64,000 nt of DNA from UBA4459 sp963776205 (GTDB lineage Bacteria > Bacteroidota > Bacteroidia > Bacteroidales > F082). The translations under genes were made by a program, and so were the position numbers. Where the stretch lies: contig CAVZLR010000004.1 of assembly GCA_963776205.1 (NCBI GenBank), positions 930,001 to 994,000 on the forward strand, read 5' to 3'. The first letter of the stretch is position 1, and each line of letters starts with the position of its first letter. A model generated the notes under the pieces. It ran no database searches, was not told the DNA's origin, and saw only the letters and a list, made by a program, of their open reading frames with translations. This document shows positions 1-8,881 of this stretch, one piece after another.

Positions 1-63
1 CTTTATCTCATAATCTCCAACACTAAGAAGTTTTAATTCTAAATACTTGCTGATATTTTCCAT
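1..63 (-). CDS. 5' end of a gene leaving the window (hypothetical)
   Basis: On the minus strand an ATG at 63 opens a frame that stays open to the window edge, giving 21 residues beginning MENISKYLELKLLSVGDYEI. It is preceded by A/T-rich sequence, as is usual for translation starts in Bacteroidota. Too little is visible to name it. A short N-terminus of the form 'L..GDYEI' is seen in some small mechanosensitive channels, but that is only a resemblance. It shares the strand with the next gene, which starts 960 bases upstream of it and ends at 275. Confidence 0.4.
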   Translation of the reverse strand, partial: MENISKYLELKLLSVGDYEIK

Positions 64-274
64 TATTTAATATTTATAAATTCCATTTTTATTTCTATTA
101 AAATCACTAACTTTTTGTTGGCACCTATAAATTGTATGCCATTTAAAACATGCAGTAATTATACTGAAATCAAACTAAGTTAAACCAGCATCTTACACAT
201 ATAAGAGGCTTACAAGTAATGACTAAAAACCCCTACTATATATTTTATATTCACCTAAATGAGAAAGGAAATTC

Positions 275-1027
275 TTATTCAGTAACGTCTGCAGGAACAA
301 GTTTCTCAAGTGTAAACTCCTCATCAGGTATTCCCTGATCAAACTTTACATCCTTTAATATAATTTTTGTCATATGCTGTTTTGCAAGATCAGCCATGAT
401 CACTTGCCTGGCATTCCAGTATTTTCCAATTCGTTCGTATTCATAAGTAGCTTCCTTGAACTTACGGTTGATTACATCATAAAATTCCATTTTTTCAGGA
501 TAATAATTTTCCTTATCCAATGTCACAATTATTTTAGAATATTTAGAATCTTTATCATTTGGAATAAGCTCAAGAATATAGCTGTCAGTTTTTGTTTCTA
601 ACAGTGTTGGCATGTACCTTTCCGCATAAGGTGTAGTTGCCATGTCTTCATATGAGAAATCAGTTCCTGTAAAAGCCTGACTTTTTGCAAGCATGGATAT
701 TTTCTTTGGCTTCCCAAATGCTGGCATGTATAACCATGTAATTCCATCTGGTAATGACAGGGTAGCAATTCCTGCTTGTGATTCGGGCGCAGTATACCTG
801 TATATCTTCTTATCAGTTCCTTTTTGTTTCATTATCGCCTCACGCACTTTTTCATTTCCCTGATTGTTAATAAGGTAAATTTCTACATTACCCTGCTTAT
901 CTTTAGGAGAAAAAATAACGTTATCCATTTTTTTCAGCAATCCAGGTGCATCCTGCCCCATCAAATTTGAAAAAGCAAATACAACTAATATTATACTTCC
1001 AATAATTTTTACTCTAATAAATTTCAT
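275..1027 (-). CDS. outer membrane lipoprotein-sorting (LolA-like) protein
   Basis: A 250-residue exported protein. The N-terminus (about residues 1-24) is a signal peptide with a hydrophobic core ending near LMGQ. The rest fits the LolA/LolB-like beta half-barrel family (COG2834 type): MKQKG and a central block with WLYMPAFGKPKKI and 'GTDFSYEDM', which is characteristic of the family members paired with RND exporters. It would act in the periplasm, carrying a lipid or lipoprotein. It lies 24 bases downstream of the MMPL/RND exporter gene on the same strand, so the two are probably co-transcribed, as this pair often is in other bacteria. The substrate is unknown. The family call is fairly certain; a role as the cell's main LolA is unlikely. 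Confidence 0.8.
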   Translation of the reverse strand: MKFIRVKIIGSIILVVFAFSNLMGQDAPGLLKKMDNVIFSPKDKQGNVEIYLINNQGNEKVREAIMKQKGTDKKIYRYTAPESQAGIATLSLPDGITWLYMPAFGKPKKISMLAKSQAFTGTDFSYEDMATTPYAERYMPTLLETKTDSYILELIPNDKDSKYSKIIVTLDKENYYPEKMEFYDVINRKFKEATYEYERIGKYWNARQVIMADLAKQHMTKIILKDVKFDQGIPDEEFTLEKLVPADVTE

Positions 1028-1051
1028 CTAAATACAATTTAAAATTTTTAC

Positions 1052-3295
1052 TTAGGATAGTCTTTTCCTGTGCACTAATATTAAAATAACCGGCAATAAT
1101 GTTAATGCGGCTAATCCTGAACCTATCATACTCAATGCCATTAATATGCCAAAGTATTGCAAAGGTACCATTTCAGAAAATATCAGAACCAGGAAACCTG
1201 CAGAAACAGAAATAACATTGATAAAAATTGACTTTCCGCTTACCATTATGGTGTCTTCCAATGATTGGTTTAGGGATTTCCCATTTTTAATTGAATGATT
1301 GAATTGTGAAATTACGTGAATAGAATAATCAACTCCAATGCCAAGTGCTATACTTGCAACAAGAACTGTTACAATATTAAGTGGGATTCCTGAAATACCC
1401 ATTACACCAAACAAAACCAAAATAGCAGCAATTATAGGAGCTGTGGCGTACAATCCTGTCGGAAATGACTTCAAAATTATGCCAACTATAACTATTAACG
1501 CCAATATGGCAATCAGCAAACTTCTGATTTGACTTGTAAGTAGACTCTTGTTCATTTTCATATCAATGAATGGCATTCCTGTCATACTTATTTCAAATTC
1601 CTCAGAACCGTTTTCCTGAATAAACAATTCCATTTCTTTTGCAAATTTTTCTTTCTCCATATTGTCAGAAGAAGCAAATTTTGATATGATCAACCCTTCA
1701 TCCAGGTTATCACTAACAAATTGTTTTAATATACTATTGCCTTCCAATAAGAACCACATTTGCTCTATTTTGTCCCTGTCGTCTGGTATAATCCTTCCTT
1801 CACCCAGTGCATCATTCATTTCAACTATTAAGTCCGCGATTGATTGTGTTGTGAAAACATATTGGCTTTCTTTTAGTTTTTTTTCTGTAAGCAACATAGT
1901 TTTCAATAATTCAGGACTTTGAACATCGCCTTTAAATGATATAAATATAGGTTTGGATCCGCCAAATTTTTCAATCATTATATCTTCTGCAAGCCGAGCG
2001 GTATTTCCTTTTTTGAAATAGTCTTTAATATCAACATTTCTTTGAATGAGAAATATGCACGCCGAACTCAAAACAATCATCAAACTCCATACCGCCAAAG
2101 TATATTTTGGATGTGTAAATAATAGGTTGTTCAGTGGTAGGAGTACATATTTTGATAGTACAGATTTTCTTTTAACATTGTTGTGATCTCTTTTCTTTTT
2201 AGCTGAGGAAAATGCATAGATAACTGCGGGAGCAAAAAATATGGCAAGTACCGCGGAAATAAAAGTGCCCACAGCCGTGAATATTCCGAAATCCTTTATC
2301 ATGCTCAGGTAGGCTTCAAACACAAAAGAAATAAAACCAACAATTGTCGTTAAAGACGCAAGAACTATAGGAATAATTATGTATGTTAATGCAGAAATTA
2401 CAACTTTTTTAAAATCTGATTCTAAACTCTGATTAATCTTATTGATAACGTGTATTGTGTATGCACTGCCAATAGCCAACAATAGAATAGGAATATTATT
2501 GGTAACCATTGTCATTTTATATCCTCCCAACACCATAATTCCCAGCGTCCAAATTATAGAGATTGATGCGGTTAAAAGAGGCAATAACACACCTCTGAAA
2601 CTTCTGAAACTAAAAAACAACACAACTGCAATTACCAAGAAAGCTATGGGTAAGAGTCTGATTAAATCACTGGAGATTAATTCGGATATAGCGGTTACCA
2701 TCATTGGCATCCCAGCGAAGTATAGTGTATCGTCAATAGAAAGAGAAGTGGTTTTATCTATTACAGCCCTGCCAACCGTTTGTATATCTGCTCCATCAGT
2801 TAAGGTAAACATGATAAGTGTCGCAGTTGCATCTTCTGAAACAACAACGCCTCTGAACATCTCTTTTGAAAAAACACGCTCTTTAAGTTGTTTTAGTTCC
2901 TCTTCTGAATAAGGTAAATTATATTCGTCTATCAACTTCCCTATTTCAAAGCCAAATTCATCACTCTTGATATCGATAATATTGGTGATACTTGTTACTG
3001 ACGCTATACCTTCCATTAAGCCGATGGAGTCAGTAAGCTTTTTGACATTATAAATCACATCATTGTTAAAAACATCATCAGTCTCAAGTATGATCATCCC
3101 AATTTTATTTCCACCAAACTCCTGGCCGACTTTTTTAAACAATGCAACATCAGGATCATCATCAGGGAGTGCGCTGACAACATCAGAATTAATCTGCATA
3201 TTTCTGACCTGAAATCCAAGGAATATCGTAAGAATCAATACAATTGCGATAATGAACCACTTATAGTTCACTATTGCTTTGGCCAACTTCTCCAT
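1052..3295 (-). CDS. RND superfamily exporter (MMPL type)
   Basis: A 747-residue inner membrane protein with the duplicated RND layout: one TM helix at about 13-30, a large periplasmic domain, a block of TM helices with a sterol-sensing/MMPL pattern at about 210-360, a second TM helix near 400, a second periplasmic domain, and a final TM block at about 590-745. The second TM block contains ALGIGVDYSIHVISQF, the family's charged mid-membrane motif, and the first has GSAYTIHVINK at the equivalent place. It resembles the 'predicted exporter' RND group of 700-800 residues that moves lipids or hydrophobic compounds. It is followed by a LolA-like periplasmic protein, which suggests a lipid or lipoprotein path to the outer membrane. 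The substrate is unknown. Confidence 0.88.
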   Translation of the reverse strand: MEKLAKAIVNYKWFIIAIVLILTIFLGFQVRNMQINSDVVSALPDDDPDVALFKKVGQEFGGNKIGMIILETDDVFNNDVIYNVKKLTDSIGLMEGIASVTSITNIIDIKSDEFGFEIGKLIDEYNLPYSEEELKQLKERVFSKEMFRGVVVSEDATATLIMFTLTDGADIQTVGRAVIDKTTSLSIDDTLYFAGMPMMVTAISELISSDLIRLLPIAFLVIAVVLFFSFRSFRGVLLPLLTASISIIWTLGIMVLGGYKMTMVTNNIPILLLAIGSAYTIHVINKINQSLESDFKKVVISALTYIIIPIVLASLTTIVGFISFVFEAYLSMIKDFGIFTAVGTFISAVLAIFFAPAVIYAFSSAKKKRDHNNVKRKSVLSKYVLLPLNNLLFTHPKYTLAVWSLMIVLSSACIFLIQRNVDIKDYFKKGNTARLAEDIMIEKFGGSKPIFISFKGDVQSPELLKTMLLTEKKLKESQYVFTTQSIADLIVEMNDALGEGRIIPDDRDKIEQMWFLLEGNSILKQFVSDNLDEGLIISKFASSDNMEKEKFAKEMELFIQENGSEEFEISMTGMPFIDMKMNKSLLTSQIRSLLIAILALIVIVGIILKSFPTGLYATAPIIAAILVLFGVMGISGIPLNIVTVLVASIALGIGVDYSIHVISQFNHSIKNGKSLNQSLEDTIMVSGKSIFINVISVSAGFLVLIFSEMVPLQYFGILMALSMIGSGLAALTLLPVILILVHRKRLS

Positions 3296-3465
3296 ATTGG
3301 GATTTAGTAAGTTTTTTTATTCTTGTTTTATATTAAGAATTCATTTTAGAATGCACGCAAAAGTAAATATTTTACCTTGTTTATAAAATAATTATCACAT
3401 TATTAATCCACTTTTGGAAAAATTTTTAAATACTAAAGATTAAGAAATTAAGTGTAACGTAAAAA

Positions 3466-3488
3466 GGGTCAGTAATTAATACTGACCC
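3466..3488. repeat. perfect inverted repeat (9-base arms)
   Basis: The arms GGGTCAGTA and TACTGACCC are perfect complements around the loop ATTAA. The right arm is also the start of a 17-base direct repeat that recurs at 3690-3706 (ACTGACCCCTTWACAAC, one mismatch). A hairpin combined with a distant direct copy is typical of the ends of a small palindromic element. Confidence 0.6.
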
Positions 3489-3706
3489 CTTAACAACAGC
3501 GCAAGCGGTAGGGTATGTTCAATACCTTTATTCGCTCATTTGAAACAGTGGTAATGAAAGGAAATAATCCTGTTGTCAAGGAGTTTATACTTGAATCATC
3601 GAATTTTGTTACCTTTTTAACGATAATTGATGATTTCGTCAATCTATTTCTTGCTAATAAAAGGAAAAGGGATCAGCCTATTTAAAATTACTGACCCCTT
3701 TACAAC
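3481..3706. repeat. 226-base unit bounded by 17-base direct repeats
   Basis: Copies of ACTGACCCCTTWACAAC lie at 3481-3497 and 3690-3706 (16 of 17 bases identical). Between them a frame of 56 codons (3515-3685, plus strand, begins MFNTFIRSFE) reads FLTIIDDFVNLFL near its middle. That stretch resembles the N-terminus of IS4/IS982-type transposases, but it is too short to be sure. It is probably a decayed mobile element or MITE. Confidence 0.35.
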
Positions 3707-3877
3707 GTGGCAATAGGAATACATTTCTCCCTATTGCCCATAAACTTTAACTCAGGTTAAAAAGTATACACCCATACATTTTAAAAGTTACACAAATTAT
3801 TGCGATAATCTCTTTGGTGATTTGAAAAATCAGATCGAAAATATAATTGAAAGGATTGGTATGGTGTAAAATTTAAA

Positions 3878-3910
3878 GACGCGTAAGTACCTTTTTGGTT
3901 CTTACGCGTC
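3878..3910. repeat. 14-base-arm hairpin
   Basis: GACGCGTAAGTACC and GGTTCTTACGCGTC pair with a single T-T mismatch around a TTTTT loop. It lies nine bases after the stop codon of a 41-residue open tail (stop at 3867-3869). It could be the terminator of a lost gene or the end of a mobile element. It is not followed by a T run. Confidence 0.5.
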
Positions 3911-4148
3911 TCCGCTTGCTTGTTGTTCTCGTCGTTTTATTGACGGATCATTAATTGTTTCCTCTGACCTGTTTGCTTGTTTTTCACTTATTAGTACCAT
4001 TCGGATTAAAAATTGTACCCCCTACCCACAAAAAAAATTAAAATTAAATGAAATTTATTTTTAAAGACTCTCTTTGCTTCTGTTTATCAAGAACTTAAAA
4101 AGTTTTAAAAATTTGATTTATTTTTAGGGGAATTTTAAAATCTGCGTT

Positions 4149-5051
4149 TTGGATAGGAAAAAAGTATCAAATAAGTTAGAAATTTCAAGGATTAGCCTTG
4201 GATTTTGGAGATTATTGGATTGGAGTATGTCTCGGAATGAGTTGCATAATTATATTCAAAAAGTTCTGGAACTGGGAATAACTACCTTTGACCACGCTGA
4301 CATTTATGGTAACTATAGATGCGAAGAAGTATTCGGACATGTTTTGAAGCAGGACCCTGGTTTGAGGAGTTCTATGGAAATAATCACAAAATGCGGTATT
4401 CAATTAAAATCTGATAAATTCCCAAAAAGAAAAATCAAGATATACAACACCAGTAAAAAACATATCATTGAAAGTGTTCACGCATCACTCGTAAATCTGG
4501 CCACAGATTATATTGATTTACTGCTAATTCATCGGCCTGATCCATTTATCTCCCTGGATGAAGTATCAGAAGCTTTTTATCAACTTGAAAAAGAGGGGAA
4601 GGTATTGCATTTTGGGGTATCTAATTTCAGCCCGCTACAATTTGATGCTTTACATAAATCATTCGAAAAGAAATTAGTAGTGAATCAAATTGAAATTTCA
4701 CCGTACCAGATAGAGTATTTTGAGAATGGCAATATGAATTATTGTATGAAAGAAGGCATTATCCCGATGGCATGGTCGCCATTGGCTGGCGGCAAATTAA
4801 TTAATACAATTGATGAAAAAAGTAAACAAATTCATTTAAAATTGGCAGAGATTGCAGAAGAGATGGGAATCGTTAAAATCAGTCAATTAATCCTGGCATG
4901 GCTTAATAGCCATCCATCCGGAATTGTTCCAATCATTGGAACAGGTAATATTGAACACGCAAAATCTGCGACAGCGTCAACAGAAATCAAGCTTTCCAGA
5001 GAGGATTGGTTCAGGATATATATTTCAGCAAGCGGAAAGGAACTGCCTTAA
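4149..5051 (+). CDS. ydhF: aldo/keto reductase, YdhF type
   Basis: A 300-residue cytosolic NADPH-dependent oxidoreductase with the (alpha/beta)8 aldo/keto reductase fold. The catalytic tetrad is visible: Asp and Tyr in TTFDHADIYG, Lys in IITKCG, and His in LLLIHRPDP. It follows the E. coli YdhF protein along most of its length (GFWRL.DW, HADIYG.Y.CE, GVSNF.P.QF, NQ.EISP, PMAWSPL.GG, PIIGTG). The best start I can see is a TTG at 4149; no ATG gives a better N-terminus, and the typical family N-terminus (SRISLGFWRL) follows directly. The physiological substrate is not known. It stands alone and converges on the minus-strand permease gene. Confidence 0.85.
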   Translation: MDRKKVSNKLEISRISLGFWRLLDWSMSRNELHNYIQKVLELGITTFDHADIYGNYRCEEVFGHVLKQDPGLRSSMEIITKCGIQLKSDKFPKRKIKIYNTSKKHIIESVHASLVNLATDYIDLLLIHRPDPFISLDEVSEAFYQLEKEGKVLHFGVSNFSPLQFDALHKSFEKKLVVNQIEISPYQIEYFENGNMNYCMKEGIIPMAWSPLAGGKLINTIDEKSKQIHLKLAEIAEEMGIVKISQLILAWLNSHPSGIVPIIGTGNIEHAKSATASTEIKLSREDWFRIYISASGKELP

Positions 5052-5056
5052 CTTAT

Positions 5057-6283
5057 TTATTCATATCTCAAAGCCTTTGAAGGCACTACCCTGGTAATGT
5101 AATAGGAAGGAATGATCAGCATTAAAAAGCAAACTATGAATGTTCCGGTATTCAGCGCCAGCATGTAGTATAAATTTAGCATAACCGGCACATAGTCGAC
5201 ATAATAATTAACCGGATCCAGGCGAATCAATTGAAACCGCGATTGCAGAAAATAAAACAGTAACCCTATTATATTTCCCCAAAGCATACCTCTGAATATG
5301 ATGTAGGATGCTTTATATAAAAATATCTTTCGAAGGGAAGTGTTTCGCATTCCCAATACTTTCAACAGCCCAACCATATTGGTTCGCTCGATAATAATGA
5401 TCAGCAATGTTGAGATCATCGTTATACCAGCCACAATAATGAGCAGAGACAGTATTACAGCGACATTCATATCGAGGAGATCAAGCCAATTAAAAATTTG
5501 AGGATACTGGTCCTTTACTGTTGTAACAGTCATATTATAAGGAATATGCTTATAAACTGAATTTGCAATCTCATCCAGTTCATCCAAGTTTTCAATTGTT
5601 ACTTCAATTTTACCTATTTGATTATCATTCCAGTTATTCAATCGTTGCACATGCTTAATATCCCCTATAATAAACGCATTGTCAAATTCTTCAATACTTG
5701 TGTTGAAAATACCGCTGATCAAAAATTTTCTTCCTCGTGCGTTTTTATCTTCTTCGCTGATAAACCAAACACGTAACGGATCACCGATTTCAAGTTTCAT
5801 TTTAGCTGAGAGTTTAGAAGAAATCAGCACCTCCTCGGTTCTGTTATTTTCCTGAATGTTTGGCATGACACCTGCCACAAGGTTTTTATGCAGAAAATTG
5901 GTGTCGAAATCAGCACCCACTCCTTTAAAAAGGACTCCCTGAATCTGATCTTCGGTTTTAAGTACACCGGCCTTATGTGCAGTGAATTGAACATGCTTCA
6001 AATCATTTCTATTCTTCAGATAGTTCACAAATTCATCATTCACAAATAAAGGTTTTTCCTGCATTGACTCGAAGTTAGAAAACCCCTGAATTTGCATATG
6101 AGCAGCAAAACCAATAATTTTATTGCTGATTGAAGCCTTGAAACCGATTACTACAGCAACAGAAATAATCATTAGTGATAGTCCAAGCGCAATGCTAATG
6201 TATGATATCTTTACAGCAGGCTTTGAAAAGTTATCAGATGATTTTGAAGAAATTCTATTTGCTATAAAATATTCGAGATTCAA
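5057..6283 (-). CDS. FtsX/LolC-E-like ABC transporter permease
   Basis: A 408-residue inner membrane protein with the MacB-PCD/FtsX layout: TM1 at about 27-50, a large periplasmic domain (50-260), then three TM helices at about 275-300, 325-350 and 375-400. The N-terminus (YFIANRISSK) and the end (PSYYITRVVPSKALRYE) are typical of LolC/LolE-type lipoprotein-releasing permeases and their relatives in Bacteroidota. It should work with a LolD-like ATPase, but none is in the window. It may take lipoproteins from the inner membrane or act as a mechanotransducer. The exact role is uncertain. Confidence 0.82.
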   Translation of the reverse strand: MNLEYFIANRISSKSSDNFSKPAVKISYISIALGLSLMIISVAVVIGFKASISNKIIGFAAHMQIQGFSNFESMQEKPLFVNDEFVNYLKNRNDLKHVQFTAHKAGVLKTEDQIQGVLFKGVGADFDTNFLHKNLVAGVMPNIQENNRTEEVLISSKLSAKMKLEIGDPLRVWFISEEDKNARGRKFLISGIFNTSIEEFDNAFIIGDIKHVQRLNNWNDNQIGKIEVTIENLDELDEIANSVYKHIPYNMTVTTVKDQYPQIFNWLDLLDMNVAVILSLLIIVAGITMISTLLIIIIERTNMVGLLKVLGMRNTSLRKIFLYKASYIIFRGMLWGNIIGLLFYFLQSRFQLIRLDPVNYYVDYVPVMLNLYYMLALNTGTFIVCFLMLIIPSYYITRVVPSKALRYE

Positions 6284-6323
6284 TTTTTTATCATTTTTAC
6301 AAAATTAGTAATTCAAAAACAGT

Positions 6324-7517
6324 ATGTCATCACTCAGGCATTTTTTATTGATCAGCATTATTTTTATTGCAATTACAGCTTGTTCACAGGAAGCCACTCC
6401 CAAATTGGTTTCATATGATGTCATTACTAGCGGGAATCAGCAACTTGATGCATATCTACCTTTGTTAACTGGTAAAAAGATAGGCATTGTCGCCAACCAT
6501 GCCTCCTTAATCGGGAATATTCATTTAGTGGACACCCTCTTAAAACACGGAATTAATATTGTGAAAATTTTTAGTCCTGAACATGGATTTAGAGGTACGG
6601 CTGATGCCGGTGAGCTTATTTCTGATAAAATGGATCCTGGCACGGGTATATCAATTCTGTCGCTTTATGGTAAATACAAGAAACCACCACCTTCAGAGCT
6701 TGAAGAAGTGGATGTTCTAGTATTTGATTTACAGGATGTTGGCGTACGCTTTTTCACTTATATCTCCACTTTGACCTATATTATGGAAGCATGTGCTGAA
6801 CATAGCATACCCTTAATCGTTCTTGACAGGCCCAATCCGAATGGATTTTATATAGACGGACCTGTAATGGAAAAAGGATTTGAATCATTTATAGGAATGC
6901 ACAAAATACCTGTTGTATATGGAATGACGGTGGGTGAATTTGCACTTATGGTAAATGGTGAAGAGTGGCTAAACGACTCATTATCTTGTGATTTAACTAT
7001 TATCCCTTTGAAAGATTACCAGCACAATTATATTGTAGACCTTCCGATAAAACCCTCTCCTAACCTACCCAACTGGCAAGCGGTTTATCTGTACCCTTCA
7101 CTTTGTTTATTTGAAGGAACCATAGTGAGCGTTGGCAGAGGCACTGATTTTCCTTTTCAGGTATATGGGCATCCCGATTACATGATAGGCAGTTTTGTAT
7201 TTACACCCGAAACCAAACCTGGTGCCAGTCAACCTAAATATAAAGGCATACATTGTTACGGGCAAAATTTGAGGGGATATGCGGATAACTTTCTAGAAGC
7301 AACACCCCAATTGAATTTGACATGGTTGATAGAATCGTATAAGTTATTGAGCCATAACCACGAGTTTTTCACCTCTTATTTTGATAAACTAGCCGGAACA
7401 GATAAACTCAGAAAACAAATTGTGTCGGGAGCTACAGAAGAAGATATTAGAAAATCATGGGAGGTGGATTTAAATGCATTCCAAAAAATAAGGAAGAAAT
7501 ATCTTTTGTACGAATAA
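6324..7517 (+). CDS. namZ: DUF1343 / NamZ-type exo-beta-N-acetylmuramidase lipoprotein
   Basis: A 397-residue lipoprotein. The signal peptide ends in a lipobox (ITAC, Cys near residue 20). The mature protein is the DUF1343 family, whose characterised member NamZ removes terminal N-acetylmuramic acid from peptidoglycan fragments. Family landmarks: GKKIGIVANHAS, FSPEHGFRG, LSLYGKYKKP, VFDLQDVGVRFFTYISTL, LDRPNPNG, PSPNLPNW, FEGT.VS.GRGTDFPFQ. It probably acts in the periplasm or at the cell surface in wall recycling. It is divergent from the permease gene (40 bases apart) and followed at 42 bases by a GH16 gene on the same strand. Confidence 0.88.
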   Translation: MSSLRHFLLISIIFIAITACSQEATPKLVSYDVITSGNQQLDAYLPLLTGKKIGIVANHASLIGNIHLVDTLLKHGINIVKIFSPEHGFRGTADAGELISDKMDPGTGISILSLYGKYKKPPPSELEEVDVLVFDLQDVGVRFFTYISTLTYIMEACAEHSIPLIVLDRPNPNGFYIDGPVMEKGFESFIGMHKIPVVYGMTVGEFALMVNGEEWLNDSLSCDLTIIPLKDYQHNYIVDLPIKPSPNLPNWQAVYLYPSLCLFEGTIVSVGRGTDFPFQVYGHPDYMIGSFVFTPETKPGASQPKYKGIHCYGQNLRGYADNFLEATPQLNLTWLIESYKLLSHNHEFFTSYFDKLAGTDKLRKQIVSGATEEDIRKSWEVDLNAFQKIRKKYLLYE

Positions 7518-7559
7518 TTAAAATAATCAACACATTAAATGCACAAATAAATTACTGAA

Positions 7560-8378
7560 ATGATTAGAAAGCTTATTATAGTTTCTTTAAGAAATCTCCT
7601 TCTAATTTTTTTGATTTTATCCGGAATCACTGCTTGCAGAACTTACAAGCAGTCGTTTAAGAAAAAGGATATTTCAACTTCAATGAAAATAGACGAACGG
7701 GCACATGCAGAAAGTAAGTTCACTACCTACGATGCTTCAAATATTACCATTGGTAACCTGGAATGGAAAGGCAGTTCATGGGACAAGAAATATGAATATG
7801 GTAAAGATCCGATGTTCAGGCATTCGTTACCATGGGACCAGGAGAGTTCCCCAAGGGACAACGTAAATTTAACAGATAGTTGTATTGAAATCTGGGCAAG
7901 AAAAGATGGAAGTAATGGTTTTTTGTTCTCTAACTTTAAAATAAAATATGGTATTGTAAAAGCAATGATTAAACTTCCGGATGTGGAAGGTGCCTGGTCA
8001 GCTTTTTGGCTTTTTAAAGGAATGCCGGAATTAGATATTTTTGAACATTGTGGGCAATGGGAAAATCAAGTGTCAGTGACGCATCACTGGGGGTATTCCT
8101 ATGAAAAAGGCATGAAGAAATCGACCTTAAATAATGAACGATCTAATAAATTGTTTAAACCTACTGAACAGTATTATGTTTACGAAGTAGAAGTAACGCC
8201 TTATGAGGTAATTTATAGAATCAATGGTGAAGTTACGCGAATTATGACTGAAGGCATCCCCAGCCACGAACAACATATTATTCTGGATGTTGTAACAGGC
8301 GACTATTGTGGAAATATACCATTGAAAGAAGATGCAGTTATGAAAGTAAAATGGATAAAGGTGCTCGAAATACCTTAA
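7560..8378 (+). CDS. glycoside hydrolase family 16 lipoprotein
   Basis: A 272-residue lipoprotein with a lipobox at ITAC (Cys near residue 26). The catalytic GH16 motif is visible as PELDIFEHCGQ, matching ExDxxE with the nucleophile and acid/base glutamates. The preceding strand 'GAWSAFWLFKGMP' is the usual GH16 context. GH16 enzymes cut beta-1,3/1,4-glucans or galactans (laminarin, agar, carrageenan). The substrate cannot be read from the sequence, and no PUL-type SusCD pair is next to it. It may be co-transcribed with the NamZ-like gene. Confidence 0.87.
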   Translation: MIRKLIIVSLRNLLLIFLILSGITACRTYKQSFKKKDISTSMKIDERAHAESKFTTYDASNITIGNLEWKGSSWDKKYEYGKDPMFRHSLPWDQESSPRDNVNLTDSCIEIWARKDGSNGFLFSNFKIKYGIVKAMIKLPDVEGAWSAFWLFKGMPELDIFEHCGQWENQVSVTHHWGYSYEKGMKKSTLNNERSNKLFKPTEQYYVYEVEVTPYEVIYRINGEVTRIMTEGIPSHEQHIILDVVTGDYCGNIPLKEDAVMKVKWIKVLEIP

Positions 8379-8397
8379 AATTTATTCTTTGTTTGTT

Positions 8398-8874
8398 TTA
8401 TGAGACTGATTGAAAGATTCTTTCTTTTAAAACACTTTCAACTTTCGTAAGAATTTGTGTATAATTTTCTTCAATTTCAGGTGATAATGAATTATTGATA
8501 TACCCAATATTCGAAATAGAAATGGCTATAATATATATATCAGCAGGCATTTTTAATCCTAGCTCAAATCCTAAATTAATTCCATCTGTAAGCGCAATAT
8601 CATGATAGTTATTCAAATGAAGGGTTTGTTTGTAGTTTTCGATTGAAAATGTCTGCAACTTGCCAACACTCGCATTTTCATATGTATCGATCAGAAAAAG
8701 CGTTTTGTAACCTGCTATTTCATGCACCACATCAAGGCTAAACGTTAGAAAATTATTTATATCAGCATGGTTGAACCAATTATTTTTTAAATCTGTTGTG
8801 AGACGCAATGCCAAGCCCTCATCTGATAAAATTTCACTTCCAAAACCAAGAATTAAGATATCCTTTTTTGACAT
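8398..8874 (-). CDS. hydrogenase maturation protease (for the MvhA-type large subunit)
   Basis: A 158-residue cytosolic endopeptidase of the HycI/HoxW family, which clips the C-terminus of the [NiFe] large subunit after nickel insertion. The N-terminal signature is GFGSEILSDEG (Glu ligand), and LFLIDTYEN supplies the second acidic ligand. The usual STHELG-type His ligand is replaced by ALTDGINLG, so the third metal ligand is changed or displaced; a His sits a few residues upstream (NNYHDIAL). It starts 7 bases after the large subunit gene and is the last gene of that operon, so this large subunit is its likely substrate. A second, canonical protease gene lies at 29296. Confidence 0.85.
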   Translation of the reverse strand: MSKKDILILGFGSEILSDEGLALRLTTDLKNNWFNHADINNFLTFSLDVVHEIAGYKTLFLIDTYENASVGKLQTFSIENYKQTLHLNNYHDIALTDGINLGFELGLKMPADIYIIAISISNIGYINNSLSPEIEENYTQILTKVESVLKERIFQSVS

Positions 8875-8881
8875 TCTGGCA

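Larger units (their letters stand above)
3296..4148. other. 853-base non-coding stretch with hairpins and gene debris
   Basis: No full-length gene is visible. It holds a perfect hairpin at 3466-3488, two near-identical 17-base direct repeats at 3481-3497 and 3690-3706, a 56-codon frame between them (3515-3685), a 41-residue open tail ending at 3869 (ends ERIGMV), and a large hairpin at 3878-3910. The last 240 bases are A/T-rich and probably carry the promoter of the aldo/keto reductase gene. The whole looks like the remains of one or two small mobile elements. Confidence 0.5.

Noticed and set aside
2442..2912. 156-codon open frame on the plus strand
   Set aside because: It lies wholly inside the RND exporter gene on the other strand, has no family features, and follows the complementary codon pattern of a membrane protein.
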